Part shown: positions 8,378 through 15,246 of the stretch, in pieces | Position numbering within the stretch: the stretch's first letter is position 1 | How the letters are laid out: the number at the start of each line of letters is the position of its first letter | Made by a program: the position numbers and the translations under genes | Source of the DNA: Verrucomicrobiota bacterium | GTDB taxonomy: Bacteria; Verrucomicrobiota; Verrucomicrobiia; Verrucomicrobiales; V1-33 | Length of the DNA: 49,954 nt | Direction of reading: 5' to 3' | Assembly: GCA_003402705.1 (NCBI GenBank) | Contig: QQNF01000025.1 | Coordinates: forward strand, 1-49,954 | Notes under the pieces: generated by a model | What the model saw: only the letters and a program-made list of their open reading frames with translations | Told to the model about the DNA's origin: nothing | Databases searched by the model: none

Positions 8378-9870
8378 GGTTTCGTCTGGGTGAGAAAGGG
8401 CTTCACGGCGCGGATGGCACGGTCGAGGCAGAGCTCCAACTGCGCGGGGTCGGGGATAGGGTATTCGTGTACGATGCAGTGATAAAGCAGCTGACGGGCG
8501 CGGGCCTGCCGGGCTCCCCGCAGGGATGTTAACAACGCGCTGCATTCACTGAGGGCCGGGTGCGGATTGGTGTCAGGCTGAAGGTCGATCCGGAGCCGCC
8601 ATTTCACCTCGCCCTGGACTTCCAGAATGGGGGCCGCCACTTCCGCGATGGCCGCCAGCGCCTCCGCACCCAGCATGGACGGCATCTGTTGCGCCACCGG
8701 AAGCAGCGCCAAGGCCAGCACCGCAGCCTCCGGAGCAGGCAACTGAATGAGTGACTGGCGGACTGCCATGGTCGCGGTGTCCGGTGACGGGGCGCCGCCC
8801 AGCAGCAGGCGGCATCGCTTTGCGGGATCCTTCTCCTGGAGCACGCGGGACAGCCAGCGGCTTTCCTCATTCCGCGTCAGGAAATCCCACGCCGCCGCAT
8901 GAGCCCCGTGCAGCACTGTGTTGGCAACCCGGACACCCCATGCGAGTTGCGGCAGGGAATTCGTCAGCCCGCTGCGGAACAATCCGCTCTGGGGCTGCCC
9001 GCCGCTGACCAGCGTGAGGGCAATGAGGTTCCGTGAAAGCTGGCGCACCCGCCGGGGCGAAAGCCGGATGCCCGGCTGGAGCAACTGCGTGGCTACCACC
9101 GACGCATAAGTCAGGGCCGCCTCGTGCAGTTCGGCGGAGGCGGCCTCGAAGCGCCGCCGTCCTTCCTCCACGGCCCGGCTCAGCCCGACCGCATCGAAGG
9201 ACGGGTGGTTGATGCCCCGGGCGTCGGCCACCAGCCGGCGGTCCGCGTCCACGAGGCCATCCCAGTCAGGCACTTCAATGATGAAGGCAAAGCGGTCCGC
9301 CAGCGCTTGGTCGAGAGACTCCGAACCCTCGTAAAAATCCTCACCGTCCGCCGGTCCACACGGGTTCATGGCCGCCCATCGGTAGCGGAGTCGCGGCAAG
9401 TCGAGCCCCTGGATGCGGCGCTCATGGATGAGGGAAAACAGCCGGTTCTGGTGTTCCGGTTTGCAGCGGCTCAGCTCGTCAATGAGCACGGATTCCGCCT
9501 GCCAGATCGTGGCTGGGGTTTGGATATAACGGATCGACGTGCCATCCTTGTCGGGAAAGGGAAACCCGACAAGGTCATCGAAGGCGATCAGGCTGGCGTT
9601 GTAGTGGCGGTGCGTCAGGCCGAGGGCTTCGCTCAGGCTGTTGAGGAGGAACGTTTTTCCCGTGCCGGCGTTGCCGATGAGCAGCAGCGGGTCGCGGGAA
9701 ATGAGGGACGCGAGGATAATGTCCTCTACGGCATCGTAGCCGTAGACCCCAAGGTGGCGCAGCCAGCCGGGAGCAAGCAGGCGTCCGTCGCCGGACAGAC
9801 CGGGACAGAAGAGGACGGTAGGAGGTGATGCCGGTGAGGAGTGGGACATGGCAGGATTTGTCGTTCTCAT
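8374..9870 (-). CDS. MoxR-family AAA+ ATPase
   Basis: 498 residues from the ATG at 9870, chosen because it forms an ATGA overlap with the stop of the 76-aa gene upstream; a longer frame to 10014 would bury that gene. Walker A is 'GNAGTGKT' (66-73) and Walker B 'VLIDEL' (128-133), followed by 'SRCKPEHQNRLFSLIHERR' and a sensor-1-like 'AAMNP', all in MoxR arrangement. The C-terminal ~200 residues are helical and not assigned. MoxR ATPases remodel partner proteins, usually those with VWA domains; the partner here is the DUF2201-VWA protein two genes downstream. Confidence 0.9.
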   Translation of the reverse strand: MRTTNPAMSHSSPASPPTVLFCPGLSGDGRLLAPGWLRHLGVYGYDAVEDIILASLISRDPLLLIGNAGTGKTFLLNSLSEALGLTHRHYNASLIAFDDLVGFPFPDKDGTSIRYIQTPATIWQAESVLIDELSRCKPEHQNRLFSLIHERRIQGLDLPRLRYRWAAMNPCGPADGEDFYEGSESLDQALADRFAFIIEVPDWDGLVDADRRLVADARGINHPSFDAVGLSRAVEEGRRRFEAASAELHEAALTYASVVATQLLQPGIRLSPRRVRQLSRNLIALTLVSGGQPQSGLFRSGLTNSLPQLAWGVRVANTVLHGAHAAAWDFLTRNEESRWLSRVLQEKDPAKRCRLLLGGAPSPDTATMAVRQSLIQLPAPEAAVLALALLPVAQQMPSMLGAEALAAIAEVAAPILEVQGEVKWRLRIDLQPDTNPHPALSECSALLTSLRGARQARARQLLYHCIVHEYPIPDPAQLELCLDRAIRAVKPFLTQTKP

Positions 9871-10097
9871 GCTTTGACTGGTTGGATGGCGGCCGCCGCT
9901 GCCGTCAGGATGCGGTCCCGGCGACGCCGGGCGACGGACGGGTCGGTCGTCTTCATGCTGCAGCGGACCCGCTCGGAGGTGCCATTCGGCTGGTGAACGG
10001 TGCCGTGGAACCACCAGGTTCCGTGGTTGTTCCAGAGGTGATGATTTTCCCCCACCGGGCGCTGGCGGCGGGAAAGGATGGGCTGGCTGGCTGTCAT
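9867..10097 (-). CDS. 76-aa protein resembling the arm-binding domain of tyrosine recombinases
   Basis: First gene of the leftward operon, stop overlapping the AAA start. The core 'WNNHGTWWFHGTVHQPNGTS' followed by 'RVRCSMKTTDPSVARRRRD' has the pattern of the small beta-sheet DNA-binding domain at the N-terminus of phage-type integrases (aromatic strand, basic strand, 'S..T.D...AR.RRD' helix). No catalytic domain follows and the gene is not truncated at its coupled end, so it may be a stand-alone DNA-binding regulator. There is no obvious Shine-Dalgarno sequence; an inverted repeat abuts the ATG. Confidence 0.6.
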   Translation of the reverse strand: MTASQPILSRRQRPVGENHHLWNNHGTWWFHGTVHQPNGTSERVRCSMKTTDPSVARRRRDRILTAAAAAIQPVKA

Positions 10098-10098
10098 T

Positions 10099-10129
10099 CT
10101 GATGTGGAGTTAGAGTTAGTTCACATCAG
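10099..10129 (-). promoter_or_regulatory. Inverted repeat abutting the operon start codon
   Basis: Perfect 8-bp arms CTGATGTG (10099-10106) and CACATCAG (10122-10129), 15-base loop containing two copies of AGTTAG. One base separates the inner arm from the ATG (10095-10097). It could be an operator for a dimeric regulator or an RNA hairpin masking the initiation region. Confidence 0.5.
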
Positions 10130-10143
10130 GAGTCTGAAAAACG

Positions 10144-10178
10144 AAACGCCCGGCCTGAGGACATCAAGCCGGGCGTTT
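10144..10178 (-). terminator. Strong hairpin with U-tract in the operon leader (attenuator-like)
   Basis: Perfect 11-bp stem (10144-10154 with 10168-10178, AAACGCCCGGC/GCCGGGCGTTT), 13-base loop. On the minus strand it is followed by CGTTTTTC, a good intrinsic terminator just upstream of the leftward operon. It has A- and T-rich flanks and could work in both directions. Confidence 0.65.
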
Positions 10179-10409
10179 TCATTACGGGAGACTGTTTTCC
10201 GGTGGGTCTGTCTGGTCCCACTCGACTCATCCCGCAGATGATGAGTCTGCGGAAGGCACCTTGGCGTCTCGGCTAGGTTGCTGTCTCCGCCTTGCGGCAG
10301 AGACTCTTGATGTGCGTTCACCGTGTCACAGTCCTGCAGGGGATGCAAGTCTGCGGGTTGTCATAAATTCGCGTCCCTTGCCACCTCCCGGGGACGGAGG
10401 GGGGGGGAA
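10179..10409. other. Spacer between divergent island operons with alternative hairpins
   Basis: Contains two mutually exclusive inverted repeats: GACTCAT/ATGAGTC (10224-10230 and 10241-10247) and CCGCAGA/TCTGCGG (10232-10238 and 10246-10252), which share bases. No gene with coding character; no clear promoter hexamers. Promoters for both divergent operons must lie here if they are separately transcribed. Confidence 0.45.
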
Positions 10410-10622
10410 GTGTATGAACAGGAGGCGCTCTACGAAGGATTGGCGGCGGGCGATTGTCTTGGAAAGGCCTACTTCAAGATGAAACAGAAAGCGGAGCTTC
10501 AGTTTCTGAAGGGTGATCACGTCCCGGGAGACATTGTTTCCGGCATCCTCATGATTGGCAATCCGTTCGTGCGGATCAAGCCGTTCTCAATACACTCCGG
10601 CAATGAAGACGATCTCCGGTGA
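10410..10622 (+). CDS. 70-aa ORF, possible C-terminal remnant of a DarT-like protein
   Basis: GTG start at 10410 preceded by a strong purine Shine-Dalgarno (CGGAGG then a G-run). Codon use looks genuine: 'EALYEGLAAGDCLGKAY' and 'MKQKAELQFLKGDHVPGDIV' followed by 'GILMIGNPFVRIKPF'. The 'K.KAE.......VP...' pattern recalls the C-terminal end of DarT/DUF4433 ADP-ribosyltransferases, which pair with macro-domain antitoxins, and the next gene is a macro-domain protein overlapping by 20 bp. This assignment is an inference from a short stretch; no catalytic part is present. It could equally be an unrelated small protein. Confidence 0.4.
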   Translation: MYEQEALYEGLAAGDCLGKAYFKMKQKAELQFLKGDHVPGDIVSGILMIGNPFVRIKPFSIHSGNEDDLR

Positions 10623-11058
10623 TCTCATCCAGTTGGCAGAGAACGGCCACTTCGATGTGATCGCTCATGGCTGCAATTGCTTCTGCACCATGGGGGCTGG
10701 CATTGCGAAGGCTGTGAAGGAAATATTCCCTGCGGCCTTCGAAGCTGACAAGGCAACGCAACGGGGTGACCGCGCCAAGCTGGGGACGTGCTCCTTCGCT
10801 GAGATCGCTCTCGGATCGTCTTCGCTGGTCGTGGTCAATGCGTACACCCAATTCGACTGGCGGGGGCGTGGTCCCAAAGTGGACTATGCGGCGGTTCGCT
10901 CGTGCATGGGGTGGATCAAGCGGCACTATTCAGGTAGAAGGATTGGGCTGCCCAGAATCGGTGCTGGTCTGGCTGGTGGTGATTGGCCGACGATCGCAGC
11001 GATCATTGAAGAGGAACTCTCCGGTGAAGATGTCATCCTTGTCGAATTCAAGCCATGA
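10603..11058 (+). CDS. Macro-domain protein, TARG1/Poa1-like (ADP-ribose hydrolase or ADP-ribose-1''-phosphatase)
   Basis: 151 residues, a single macro domain. Signature 'GDLIQLAENGHFDVIAHGCN' at the N-terminus, then 'MGAGIAKAVKE' forming the ADP-ribose diphosphate loop, 'NAYTQFDW', and a glycine-rich 'RIGLPRIGAGLAGGDW'. Family members bind ADP-ribose and remove ADP-ribose from protein or DNA, or dephosphorylate ADP-ribose-1''-phosphate. ATG at 10603 is preferred over an upstream in-frame start because the family begins directly with 'KxISGDL'. Its stop overlaps the ATG of the HipA-like remnant (ATGA at 11055). Confidence 0.9.
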   Translation: MKTISGDLIQLAENGHFDVIAHGCNCFCTMGAGIAKAVKEIFPAAFEADKATQRGDRAKLGTCSFAEIALGSSSLVVVNAYTQFDWRGRGPKVDYAAVRSCMGWIKRHYSGRRIGLPRIGAGLAGGDWPTIAAIIEEELSGEDVILVEFKP

Positions 11059-11565
11059 ACACACCCATCACCATCACCGAAATTCTGGGCCGTGCGGAGC
11101 AGGGTATGACGCGGCCTTTTGTCTGCCGTGGTGACGACTGGATGACCTACTACGTCAAAGGTGCCTATGCAGGGCTGCGTTCCCTGTGCTGTGAGTGGGT
11201 GGCTTCCGCCGTCGCCAGATGAAGATCCTGAAGGGGCGCTGTGGAGGGGGCGACTTCGGCGGGAAAGGCTGTGGGCCTTTGATTTCAATCTGGCCTTCGA
11301 TGAGGACTTCAGTCGGGAGCGGTTCTTTGGTGCGCATGTGTTCGGGGAAGCGCTGCGGCAGTGGCCGGAGGGTTTCCGTGAGCGGATGGAGCCGCGCCTG
11401 CGGGCAGCGCTCAATGAGGTGCGCGCGATCTTTTCCGAACTGCCGCTGGAGTGGCTGCATGTGGATGGGGACGAGAGTTTGCCTGTGCAACTGGACGTGG
11501 AGAACGTAATCTCGGTGCTGGAACTGCCATTCAGCCAACCGGACCTCTTTTGGAAACTGCCATGA
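11055..11565 (+). pseudogene. HipA-like kinase (HipA_2 type) with internal deletion and frameshift
   Basis: The 5' part (11055-11222) encodes 55 residues starting 'ITEILGRAEQGMTRPFVCRG' and 'YYVKG', the usual N-terminus of stand-alone HipA-like kinases, then stops at TGA. The next frame continues to 11565 with the family's C-terminal part: 'RLWAFDFNLAFDEDF', 'HVFGEAL', 'PDLFWKLP'. About 100 residues with the catalytic loop expected between them are missing. The flanking ATGA overlaps with the macro and DUF3037 genes are retained, so the deletion is clean and relatively recent. The family length of ~260 aa is from memory. Confidence 0.75.
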
Positions 11566-11990
11566 ACACCACTCAAGCCGTCTGCAATTATGCCCTGCTG
11601 CAATTTCTTCCGTATCCTGAGACGGGAGAGTTTGTGAACGTGGGTGTGCTGGTGGCCTGCATGCAGCCATGCCTGCTGCACTTCACTTCAGAGAAGACCA
11701 TGCCTGAACGGGTAAAAGCCATGTTTCCACGCCAGGATCTGCAATGCTATGCAGATGCCATGACGGCTCTGCGGACGGACATGGAACGCGTGACGAGCAC
11801 AGTGCGTGATCCGAAGACCTGCCAGCTTATCTTTGGGGAACTGGTGCGCCGACGCGAATCAGAGTTTCGATTTGGAGAAGTACGCACGATCCTGACGAAT
11901 GATCCACAATGCATGGTTCATGAACTCTTCCGCCGCTATGTGCTCATGGAGATTGCTTATCCGCCCATGCCAACGCTGGTGACGGCTTGA
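11562..11990 (+). CDS. DUF3037 family protein
   Basis: 142 residues from the ATG overlapping the HipA-like stop. The N-terminus 'YALLQFLPYPETGEFVNVGV' is diagnostic of DUF3037, a family of unknown function almost always encoded next to a HipA-like kinase. The end 'VHELFRRYVLMEIAY' fits the conserved 'LF.RYV' helix. Since the kinase partner is broken here, this copy may be orphaned. Confidence 0.85.
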   Translation: MNTTQAVCNYALLQFLPYPETGEFVNVGVLVACMQPCLLHFTSEKTMPERVKAMFPRQDLQCYADAMTALRTDMERVTSTVRDPKTCQLIFGELVRRRESEFRFGEVRTILTNDPQCMVHELFRRYVLMEIAYPPMPTLVTA

Positions 11991-12377
11991 ACCGCTCATG
12001 TCCGCCTTGGACATGTCGATCGTTGAAGATGCCGAGCGCGAGTGGTTCGGGGGGCTTGTTGAGAGAACGCCGAGCTTGGGCTCAGTGCTTCCCAGGGGCT
12101 TGTTCGGATGGCCGGTAGGCGTGCTCCGCGCGCATGAGAGATCTGTAATGCTGACAGCAGTCCAGAGCCTGCGGCTGCTTGTTCGGAGAGGGCGCGTTTG
12201 GAGGGAGGGGCTGCTGCCCCGGGGGAGGTTAGGGCGCCCCTTCAGGGCTCTGGGTATGGGGGTGGGGTGGACCCAGGGCGTTGCCCTGGGCTGCGTTAGG
12301 GTGCGCCGTTGGCGCGTTCTTGTTGGGAGAGGTAGGCGGTTGCGGGGTGGGGTGGGGTGGGGTGATGGGGTGGGAGG
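11991..12377. other. Repeat-rich island/core junction
   Basis: No gene. Small hairpin at 11997-12015 (CATGTCC/GGACATG). Copy 1 of a ~55-bp dispersed repeat at about 12131-12190. A CCCAGGGC-GTT-GCCCTGGG hairpin near 12272-12290, related to the 13961-14116 repeat. From about 12.2 kb onward the + strand becomes strikingly G-rich and C-poor. Confidence 0.6.
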
Positions 12378-13433
12378 ATGAGAGATTTGCTGCCAACGGG
12401 ACGGCCGGTGCTGGTGCTTGCGCCGATGCAGGATGTGACGGATTTGCCGTTCATGCGCATCATGGGGCGGCGCGGGGGGCCTGATGTGTATGTGACGGAG
12501 TATTTCCGGGTGCATGGGGATTCGCGGCCGGAGGCGCATATATTGAGGTCGGTCTGCGAGCATGGGACGGGGAGGCCGGTGTTTGCGCAGATGATTGGTC
12601 AGGATATCGGGTCGCTGGTGCGGACGGCGAAGGAATTGCTGAAGTATCCGGTGGCGGGGATTGATTTGAATCTGGGGTGTCCGGCGCCGGTGGTGTGCCG
12701 GAAGGATGCGGGGGGTGGGTTATTGCGGTATCCGGAGCGGATTGAGGCGATTGTGGGGGCGTTGCGGGAGGCGGTGGGGGAGGGTCGGTTTACGGTGAAG
12801 TGCCGGTTGGGGTTTGATGATGCGGAGGGGTTTGGGAGGTTGCTGGGGATTTTCGGGCGGCATCGACCGGATGCGGTGACGATTCATGCGCGGACGGTGC
12901 GGGATGGGTATCGGACGCCGGTGCGGCCGGATCCGGTGGTGGAGGCGGTGGGGGAGCTGGGGTGTCCGGTGATTGCGAATGGGAATGTGGTGGATGTGGC
13001 GACGGGGCTGGCGTGGTTGCGGCGGAGCGGGGCGGCGGGGTTGATGATTGGTCGGGGGGCGATTCGGAATCCGTGGATCTTTGATCAGTTGCGGGCGGCG
13101 TGGGAGGGTCGGGAGGGACCGGCGCCGACGGGAAATGATGTGCTGGAGTATGTACAGGAATTGTGGGATGAGACGGCGTCGTGCGAGGCGCGGTTTCATG
13201 AGGTGAAGCAGGTGGCGAAGATGAAGAAGTATCTGTGTTATATCAGTCAGGGGATGGGGGGTGACGGGATGTTTGAGCACCGGATTCGGAGGGCGGAGAC
13301 GCCGGGGGAGTTTTTCGGGATCTGCCGGGAGTATCTGGGCCATGACGATGCGGTGGCGGTGCGGCCGCCGGAGACGTCGACGTTTTTCTGCGGGTTCGGG
13401 GCGTTGCTGGAGGGGGAGGCGGGGGGCGGGTGA
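12378..13433 (+). CDS. tRNA-dihydrouridine synthase family protein
   Basis: 351 residues; FMN-dependent Dus fold that reduces uridines in the tRNA D-loop. 'VLAPMQDVTDLPFMRIM' binds FMN at the N-terminus; 'GIDLNLGCPAPVV' holds the GCP motif with the catalytic cysteine; 'TVKCRLGFDD', 'TIHARTVRDGY', 'VIANGNV' and 'GLMIGRGAIRNPWIF' follow in the usual order. DusA/B/C subgroup not resolved. The gene is extremely rich in G-ending codons. The start codon overlaps low-complexity G-rich DNA, but the family N-terminus begins near this Met. Confidence 0.9.
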   Translation: MRDLLPTGRPVLVLAPMQDVTDLPFMRIMGRRGGPDVYVTEYFRVHGDSRPEAHILRSVCEHGTGRPVFAQMIGQDIGSLVRTAKELLKYPVAGIDLNLGCPAPVVCRKDAGGGLLRYPERIEAIVGALREAVGEGRFTVKCRLGFDDAEGFGRLLGIFGRHRPDAVTIHARTVRDGYRTPVRPDPVVEAVGELGCPVIANGNVVDVATGLAWLRRSGAAGLMIGRGAIRNPWIFDQLRAAWEGREGPAPTGNDVLEYVQELWDETASCEARFHEVKQVAKMKKYLCYISQGMGGDGMFEHRIRRAETPGEFFGICREYLGHDDAVAVRPPETSTFFCGFGALLEGEAGGG

Positions 13434-13521
13434 TGGAGGAGGGTGGAAATCGTGATGAGCGGGCGGTTGCGTTGTGGGGCGGGATCGGCGAACCGGGAGG
13501 GAAGAATTGAGAGCCTGAGTT

Positions 13522-13941
13522 ATGAAACGAACGAGACTGCTGATGTTGCTGGGGATGCTGCCGCTGTGGGTGGTGCCGGGGTGTGTGACGCCTGGGCCGA
13601 AGGTGGGGAGTTTTGAGGCGGTGGAGCCGGTGCTGGAGCGTAACTGTGTGCATTGTCACGGGAAGAACCGGTTGAAGTTCATGCCGGCGATCGGGACGAG
13701 TGCGGAGCTGGGGAAGCTGAGGGGGGATGCGAAGCTGATTGTGCCAGGGAAGCCTGAGGCGAGTCGGTTTTATCAGGTGACGATTCTGGGGGATGACATG
13801 CCTGGGGCGATGCCGCCGAGCGGGCATGCGATTTCGAAGCGGGAGACGGAGACGATTCGGCAGTGGATTCTGGCGGGCGCGCCGGTGCCGGAGGTGGCGG
13901 TGCCGCTGGTGCCGATTGGGAACGTGCCGAGGTCGCGGTGA
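13522..13941 (+). CDS. CxxCH lipoprotein (planctomycete-type cytochrome c-like)
   Basis: 139 residues. Lipoprotein signal with a 'VVPGC' lipobox (residues ~17-21). A c-type haem motif 'CVHCHG' and a distal 'MPGAMPPSG' that could provide the axial Met. The layout 'VEPVLERNCVHCHG...GDPxxS.Fyqvt...MPP' matches short PSCyt1-like domains common in Planctomycetes and Verrucomicrobia, usually fused to DUF1553/DUF1549; here it stands alone. Likely a periplasmic electron carrier or haem-binding lipoprotein. Confidence 0.8.
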   Translation: MKRTRLLMLLGMLPLWVVPGCVTPGPKVGSFEAVEPVLERNCVHCHGKNRLKFMPAIGTSAELGKLRGDAKLIVPGKPEASRFYQVTILGDDMPGAMPPSGHAISKRETETIRQWILAGAPVPEVAVPLVPIGNVPRSR

Positions 13942-14190
13942 GGGGTTAGGGGGGGGCGCGGTGGACCCAGGGTAGGCCTGCGTGGCGCAGTCCAACCTTG
14001 GGCTAGGGGACGCAATCCCGTTGGGATTGGTGAATGTTGGTGTGGTGGACCCAGGGTAGGCCTTCGTGCCTCAGGCCAACCCTGGGCTAGGGGACGCAAT
14101 CCCGTTGGGATTGGGGAGGCCGTGCCAATTTGCCTGGTGGGCTTACATGTGGAGACTTTGGCATTGAGGGTCACAGGCAAGATGCCTGTG
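13942..14190. repeat. 84-bp-period duplication plus palindromic repeat
   Basis: Two imperfect copies (13961-14034 and 14045-14116, offset 84) starting GTGGACCCAGGGTAGGCC and ending with a CAATCCCGTTGGGATTG inverted repeat. A CACAGGCA-AGA-TGCCTGTG palindrome (14172-14190) ends at the base before the stop of the leftward hydrolase gene. Confidence 0.75.
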
Positions 14191-15201
14191 TCACTCTGGT
14201 GCTGGGCTGCGGTCAAGGAGCCAGTGGCTGAGGGCGTCGAGGGCGGCGGGGCGGTCGACGTCGTGGAGGATGAGGTGATAGCTGTTGGGGAAGAAGACCT
14301 TCTGGCGGTCGGGGGCGGCGATGGCGTTGAAGAAGCGTTCGATCTGGTCGGGCGGGGTGAGTGGGTCGTTAGGGGTGTAGAGGACGAGAGTGGGGATGCG
14401 GATGCGGGCGGCGGCGGCGGAGCTGCCGCGCATGAGGACATCGACCTCGCGGAAGAGTCGGAAGGTGAAGTCTTTGACGTAGTGGGCGGTGTGCTGCATC
14501 TGGCCGCGGTGGGTGGTATTGCTGGTGACCTGGACCTCGCTGTTGCCGAGTTTTTCGAGGGAGATGCGTTTACTGGGGAGGACGTGGAGGAGACTGCGGA
14601 TGAGGAGATTGCGGACGGGCGGGGGGCGGAGCGTGTCGCGGAGGGAGACGACTGGGGAGGCGAGGATGATGCCGGAGACGGGCGGGGCGGGGGCGGTGTG
14701 GTGGTCGTGTTCGGCGTTGCCAGCGGAGTCGATGGTGATGAGGGCGCCGAGACTTTCGCCGAACCAGAAGAGCGGGAGATCGGGGTTTTCGCGGCGGACG
14801 AGGGAGGTGAAGTCGCGGAGGTCCTCGCGCCATTGGCGGTGGGAGTTGATGTCGCCGCGGCGGCGGGTGTCTGGGTCGTTGCCCTGGCCGCGGAGTTGCA
14901 TGCCGTAGAGGGTGAAGCCGAGGGGGTGGAGGTGTTCGCCGGCTGGCCAGAAGTCGCTAGCGGCTCCGCTGAGCCCGTGGATGCAGATGACGATTCCGCG
15001 TGGGAGAGTAGAGGCGGGCGGGGACCACTTGGTGAAAGGGAGTTCCTTGCCGTCGCGGCAGGTCCAGCGGTTGTGAGCGGAGTCCATGGTGAGGCGTGGG
15101 AGACGAGGGCGTGTGGGGTCGAGGCGCGGGGCGGCGCACTGGCAGGTGAAGAGGGCGGCCAGCAGACAGAGCAGGATGCGCACCGGTGCGGTGGCGGGCA
15201 T
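14191..15201 (-). CDS. Exported alpha/beta hydrolase (serine aminopeptidase S33/lysophospholipase type)
   Basis: 336 residues from the ATG at 15201 (a TTG at 15219 is also in frame; neither has a clear ribosome site). An N-terminal signal segment 'VRILLCLLAALFTCQCA' suggests export, possibly as a lipoprotein. Hydrolase motifs: oxyanion-side 'CIHGLSG', nucleophile elbow 'GESLG', acid in 'LYTPNDPLTPP' and a C-terminal His in 'NSYHLILHD'. Substrate unknown. It follows the OmpA-like gene by about 45 bp and is probably cotranscribed. Confidence 0.8.
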   Translation of the reverse strand: MPATAPVRILLCLLAALFTCQCAAPRLDPTRPRLPRLTMDSAHNRWTCRDGKELPFTKWSPPASTLPRGIVICIHGLSGAASDFWPAGEHLHPLGFTLYGMQLRGQGNDPDTRRRGDINSHRQWREDLRDFTSLVRRENPDLPLFWFGESLGALITIDSAGNAEHDHHTAPAPPVSGIILASPVVSLRDTLRPPPVRNLLIRSLLHVLPSKRISLEKLGNSEVQVTSNTTHRGQMQHTAHYVKDFTFRLFREVDVLMRGSSAAAARIRIPTLVLYTPNDPLTPPDQIERFFNAIAAPDRQKVFFPNSYHLILHDVDRPAALDALSHWLLDRSPAPE

Positions 15202-15246
15202 GCGGTGTGGTGGGAGCAAAGCTGAGGGGGGCGGGGCGGGAGGGGA

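Noticed and set aside
11998..12381. 127-codon + frame after DUF3037
   Set aside because: Covers repeat copies and G-rich low-complexity DNA; no protein-like pattern.
13522..13941. Cytochrome-like lipoprotein as a fragment of a large PSCyt1-DUF1553 protein
   Set aside because: It has its own signal peptide, haem motif and natural end; no DUF1549/1553 sequence follows.
14122..15225. Long + strand frame of 367 codons opposite the alpha/beta hydrolase
   Set aside because: E/G/V-rich low-complexity translation typical of antisense frames in this skewed DNA; the minus strand carries intact hydrolase motifs.
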